Shown in pieces: positions 60,801 through 64,000 of a stretch of 64,000 nucleotides of DNA. Position 1 is the stretch's first letter; each line of letters begins with the position of its first letter. A model generated the notes under the pieces. That model did not search any database, had not been told where the DNA came from, and was given only the letters and a program-made list of their open reading frames with translations. The DNA comes from Mixophyes australis (lineage: Eukaryota; Chordata; Amphibia; Anura; Limnodynastidae). The translations under genes and the position numbers were made by a program. The DNA lies in assembly GCA_036250195.1 (NCBI GenBank), contig JAVHZZ010000008.1, forward strand, positions 3,281,934-3,345,933, given 5' to 3'.

Positions 60801-61893
60801 TTGTGATAACCCATAACATTATTAATTGGAGGGAATATAGATATAGATTATAAGTTTGCAACAGACCAGGGCACTGATTTTTATTCCTTAATTGAACATT
60901 AATTAGCTGTATATTGGATCTCTCCTCAAGGCCTCGGTATATCCTGTATACTTTAAATATGTGAGTAGCAATTTTCATGAACACACAAATTTTTATTGCT
61001 TCATTAATTTTCATAAACTTAATTAAAGTGAAAATCAAATACTAAAATATAATCCACCACATTGGAACTCACAAACTTATCACCTGTGTTTTAATGATTT
61101 TTCCTTTACAAAAAAATGATTTTGGATTATTATTATTAAATAATATTGGTGTTCTACTCACTGGCTGTACTGACTGGCGAAGTCAGTATAGCAAGCAAGC
61201 AAGTTCGGAAGTATCATACACCTTGGACACTTGGCTCCTACTTAGCCCCCACTTTGAGCCTTCCAGCACAATCAGCCAGACTCATCAAGCTCACGAAAGA
61301 GTCCTCTATATCCCGCTAAATACTCTGCTGTGTGAACATCAGATGAGGGTTATTACTGTGCTAACTCTCAGACATTAGTTTGTTGCTACAATACACATAT
61401 ATCTCAGGTCCATCAAAACATGAACGTCATTAATAACTATAGAAATAAAAATAACCTTTTATAGCATTTTAGTGTAAATAAAATTTTAAACAGTAAAAAC
61501 TAAAAACTGTTTAAAAATTGTTTTGTAAAAAAATAAATTTCACAAAACAGTGTAAATATCTATGTGATTGTCATGTTAATAAGAAGACTGATTACATTTT
61601 TATGAAGAGATGTTTGTGAATTCCACCGAGGGATTGTATATGAATTTAAAATTTGACGTCTGCTGCAGTAAGTTACTGTGTAATTAGTCTATCAGTAAAC
61701 GAGTGGATATTTGGTATACAAAAAAGTTTTTTGGGTGACTGCTACACTTACCTGACCGGTGTTCATGTGATATCCGGTCAGCCGCAGTGTCCCGTCACCG
61801 GGAGGGGCGTCCGTTACTCTGTCTATAATAAATCCCACTCTCTTCCCTCCTCCAGAAGCGTCTAACTGGCCTTTCTCCGCCATAATGTTATCT
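45900..61893 (-). CDS. ccdc17: Coiled-coil domain-containing protein 17, 3' part of the gene (15 exons visible)
   Basis: Minus-strand exons in transcript order: 61752-61893, 58349-58441, 57218-57413, 55555-55658, 54570-54710, 53721-53875, 52295-52415, 51946-52062, 49925-50022, 49404-49586, 48886-49063, 48016-48198, 47262-47510, 46814-46882, 45900-46148 (stop TAG 45900-45902). Every boundary is GT-AG and every phase matches, giving 758 residues. The name rests on position beside nasp in the opposite orientation, plus the general character of the protein; I cannot align it from memory. Several segments look like C2-type beta-sandwich strands, for example LLLKVYTIDRFTRDVGLVGW and VSLDAGHNLPWSGFTFAHIC. 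No long coiled coil is visible, which fits with the N-terminal half lying beyond 64,000. The first visible exon starts with the last base of a split codon. The last exon might instead splice out at AGAAAG|GTATAT (donor about 46010), which would move the C-terminus. Role inferred: motile-cilium-associated. Confidence 0.75.
48370..48452 (-). mobile_element. Decayed fragment of the same hAT MITE family
   Basis: TTGCGGGAGTCTCCCCTTAA and AGGCTCCCGGACATTC match the terminal inner part of the MITE at 2570-2882. It is truncated and lies in the ccdc17 intron before the 48016-48198 exon. Confidence 0.5.
50264..50592 (+). mobile_element. hAT-type MITE, second copy, 8-bp target duplication
   Basis: This 329-bp element is the same family as 2570-2882. 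It starts CATACTTGCCAACTCTCCCG and ends GGTAAGTATG. The exact 8-bp repeat CTTTTATG flanks it (50256-50263 and 50593-50600). It sits in the ccdc17 intron between the exons at 51946-52062 and 49925-50022. It contains a strong hairpin around CTGCCCACTTCACTAGGAAG. Confidence 0.88.
50892..51220 (+). pseudogene. CR1/L2-type LINE reverse transcriptase fragment with internal deletion
   Basis: The plus strand from 50892 reads like the RT motif YLDFSKAFDTV (here YLDLIKTFDTV). It continues to VTSGVPQ at about 51066-51086, with two in-frame stops between. Right after the GVPQ motif the sequence jumps to a 3'-end region (GACTAGATGGGCC... ATGTTTC at about 51168-51217). The RT half after the catalytic core is therefore deleted. 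Non-functional; it lies in a ccdc17 intron. Confidence 0.75.
51350..51805 (+). repeat. Interspersed repeat (GA-rich frog-type element, tail part)
   Basis: Purine-rich sequence with TGTTGAATTGGATTCTGGAG and GGGGAGTCAGTGTAGGGATT. It appears related to the element at 55,920-56,350. It has no coding potential of its own. It lies in a ccdc17 intron. Confidence 0.5.
55920..56350 (+). repeat. Interspersed repeat starting with (TTA)n/(TCA)n
   Basis: An ATTATTATTATTATCATCAT lead, then TTTATTTGTTAGGCGCCACA, then GGTGAGTTTTGAGTGCACGT and AGGGAGGTCGTTCCAGAGAA. The lead resembles a reversed LINE 3' tail. A similar lead at about 7531-7575 precedes the region of the large minisatellite. Confidence 0.6.
56752..56862 (+). 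repeat. Short tandem repeat around CAGTAGCACATAGA
   Basis: About seven imperfect 14-16-bp units (AGTAGCACATAGACACAGT and variants), in a ccdc17 intron. Confidence 0.8.
58554..59075 (+). repeat. Minisatellite, about 12 units of 43 bp
   Basis: Tandem copies built on CCAGTGACATCACTGAGAAT followed by GCAGCCTATCCAGTCACTAG, with a regular 43-bp period (the GTGACATCACTGA core recurs from 58562 to 59034). Units differ at a few positions. It lies in the ccdc17 intron just upstream, in gene sense, of the 58349-58441 exon. Each unit contains GTGACATCAC, resembling a CRE/AP-1 half-site context. Confidence 0.93.
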
Positions 61894-64000
61894 CTGAAAC
61901 ACAGAGACAAACTACGATCAGTGACAGCACCAAGGGGGCAGAGTCCACTATTAGACCTAGTTTTCTGGGGGTCTCTGTAGAGTGAAAAGTGATATGTTGG
62001 TTTTAGCATCAAATACACAATAATCTACAATATTTACATTTCTCCTTCAGTTATAGGGGACACAGACTGTGGGTTATTGTCCCTGCAGGGGAATGTTTGG
62101 GAGAGAGACTATCCTAAATCTGGAATAAAATGACCTAAGGATTAAATGGGTCTGAGGTTTTCGGAATAAAAATGAGCGGACTATATGGATTGTGTGGTTC
62201 TTATCAGCCGGTCAATTATTTATTTCAAAATATTTGGTTAATAATTTTGAGAATTATAACTTGTTTCCCTTGTGCTAAACATGTTACTGGGGTCCACTAA
62301 CTTGGCCCCGGGGTTATATCCTACTAAAATGTACACAGACGATGATTATTCAATGCGATCAGTCTTTATAATCCTCCAGCTTCCACCATCTCATCCATCT
62401 ATTTATCTATATAAAATAACTTTTATTGTAAGGGAAAATGCAATTTTGACATAATTTTGAACATTTCTTTTCCCTCATAATAGTTATTCCACAATGTCGC
62501 CAGAATCTGCACTTGAAGCTTTCAAAGCAGTTACACGAAGAAGGATATAAACTAGATTTCTTGTGAAAGTTTTTTACGTATAGAAATACAAACGGACTTA
62601 TATATAGACACACTCAATATCTTTCATAGACTAAACCCAAGATGTAATAAATACAATCTTTTACAGATGAAATATTTAATGTACATTGAATACAATTGTA
62701 ATATTTCCTAGTTTTTCTGGATCTCCTTTAATTTTGATCATGACTCAGTATAAGTAATAGATTTTGACAGTGAAATCACAGCCAGGGTAACTGTGCCCTG
62801 GCATGCAGTTCACTGTTCCTGATGTTCCTCCCCCACCTTCTCACAACAGCTTCATACTACTTCTGCAGATCTTGCTGGACTGGAGAGCTCGACTGAGCAT
62901 GCTCAGACGGACACTGTGGTTAGGAGAAACTGCAGATCAGAAAGCACAGAGGTAATAGAACAAAAGTCTGAAAGTTCCACCCTCTTTTTAGATTATATAA
63001 AATGTAGACAGAGACAGAGAACGCAAGGTTGGGAACTAGTGAACTAGAAAACGTTCGTGTTTTGATGGATCTGGGCTATTAAGAAATTGGTTCAATAACC
63101 AGAGTGTGAATTGTTTATGGAGAGCGCTGAAAGGAGGAAACTAAAATAGATCAGGTGCAGGGATAACACAAAAAATAAGGATAATTGCACTTACAAAGCT
63201 AGCTTGAAAATAACTGCGGAAGAATTGCTCTCTGCAAACAATCTGCATATTTATATACACCGGTGTAGCGTTGGCACTAAGGTTTATATGACATCTATAG
63301 GACTTTATTATGGAAGCATCATTAGCCTTAATCAGCTACTGATTTCTTGCTTTTCCTTTGAGTATCGCTTCTTACTGCCTATTAGGAAACTTTTAACACA
63401 TTAATTAAAGCAGCAATCCCATTAAAAATGGAGAATGTTGGTATTTACCATTTTCCAGTGTTTTGTTTTTTTCAGGCTGCTATGAATGATTTATGATTCT
63501 GGACTACCATGGCAACCACAGTCACATGGCTCATGATGTAGCGAGCAGAGAGGCTTTGGAATGTGCCTCTGAACTCTGTGTGCACTGTGACACCCTCCTC
63601 CTCCCCCCTCTGCCATCACATGACACACCAAGAGCTGTGAGCCTGTGTCTGTGTAGCAGACTGATTGTGTCTGGCAGACAGTTTTTGCTTGCCAACCAGA
63701 GAGCTTTTGAAAAAGAAATCATGATATGTAGGAACATTGCGAAGAAAAATGACATCAGATGCATGATTAAAAAGTAATTTGCTACTTAACAGAAATAAAA
63801 ACTTCTATGTGGGATATCTGCTTTAACAAAATAGCAGCTGATATTTCCCTCCCAGAAAAACACGACGCCCAGGCTGATATTGGTAAGTTTAACTTTTTTA
63901 TTAAAACAATATTTATTTTGATTCTGAATATTATCAGTAATTACAATAGCTCTCGCAAAATGCAGAAATAGAATAATTTAAAGGAGACATAAACATGTAT
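61894..64000. other. Probable ccdc17 intron; no exon identified
   Basis: The first visible ccdc17 exon begins with the third base of a split codon, so at least one coding exon lies further upstream. I found none with suitable splice sites and frame up to the window edge. Confidence 0.55.

Overview
This is a stretch of vertebrate nuclear DNA. Its genes are split by GT-AG introns, and repeats fill most of the rest. The gene order AKR1A1 (+), NASP (+), CCDC17 (-) is the one I know from tetrapods (human 1p34). The many V-SINE-like, hAT and LINE fragments and the short NASP introns suggest an amphibian, probably a frog. That identification is inference: no database search was run.

Layout. 1-12,000 has no gene I can support. 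It holds a nested SINE/hAT insertion (2.3-3.0 kb), a 31-copy minisatellite (8.1-9.7 kb) and a CpG-rich block (10.8-11.4 kb). About 12.1-30.95 kb is the aldehyde reductase gene akr1a1: a possible noncoding first exon, then eight coding exons that join in frame into 327 residues. 31-34.6 kb is intergenic. 34.65-42.15 kb is nasp, the H3-H4 histone chaperone (N1/N2 in Xenopus): 15 coding exons, 717 residues, an acidic exon with a ten-copy 24-bp coding repeat, and a compact promoter with a TATA-like box, E-box and E2F palindrome. 45.9-61.9 kb on the minus strand is the 3' part of a gene I assign to ccdc17. Its 15 exons join in frame into 758 residues; the 5' end lies beyond the right edge. nasp and ccdc17 converge tail to tail across about 3.7 kb of repeat-rich DNA.

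The three genes do unrelated jobs (carbonyl detoxification, histone H3-H4 chaperoning, an apparently cilium-associated coiled-coil protein), so their grouping is conserved synteny, not an operon or pathway. I found no rRNA, tRNA gene, CRISPR array or prokaryote-type system. The most interesting signals are the coding minisatellite in nasp, the cell-cycle-type elements at its promoter, a 596-bp higher-order duplication in the large minisatellite, and several hAT-type nonautonomous transposons whose 8-bp target-site duplications can be read directly.
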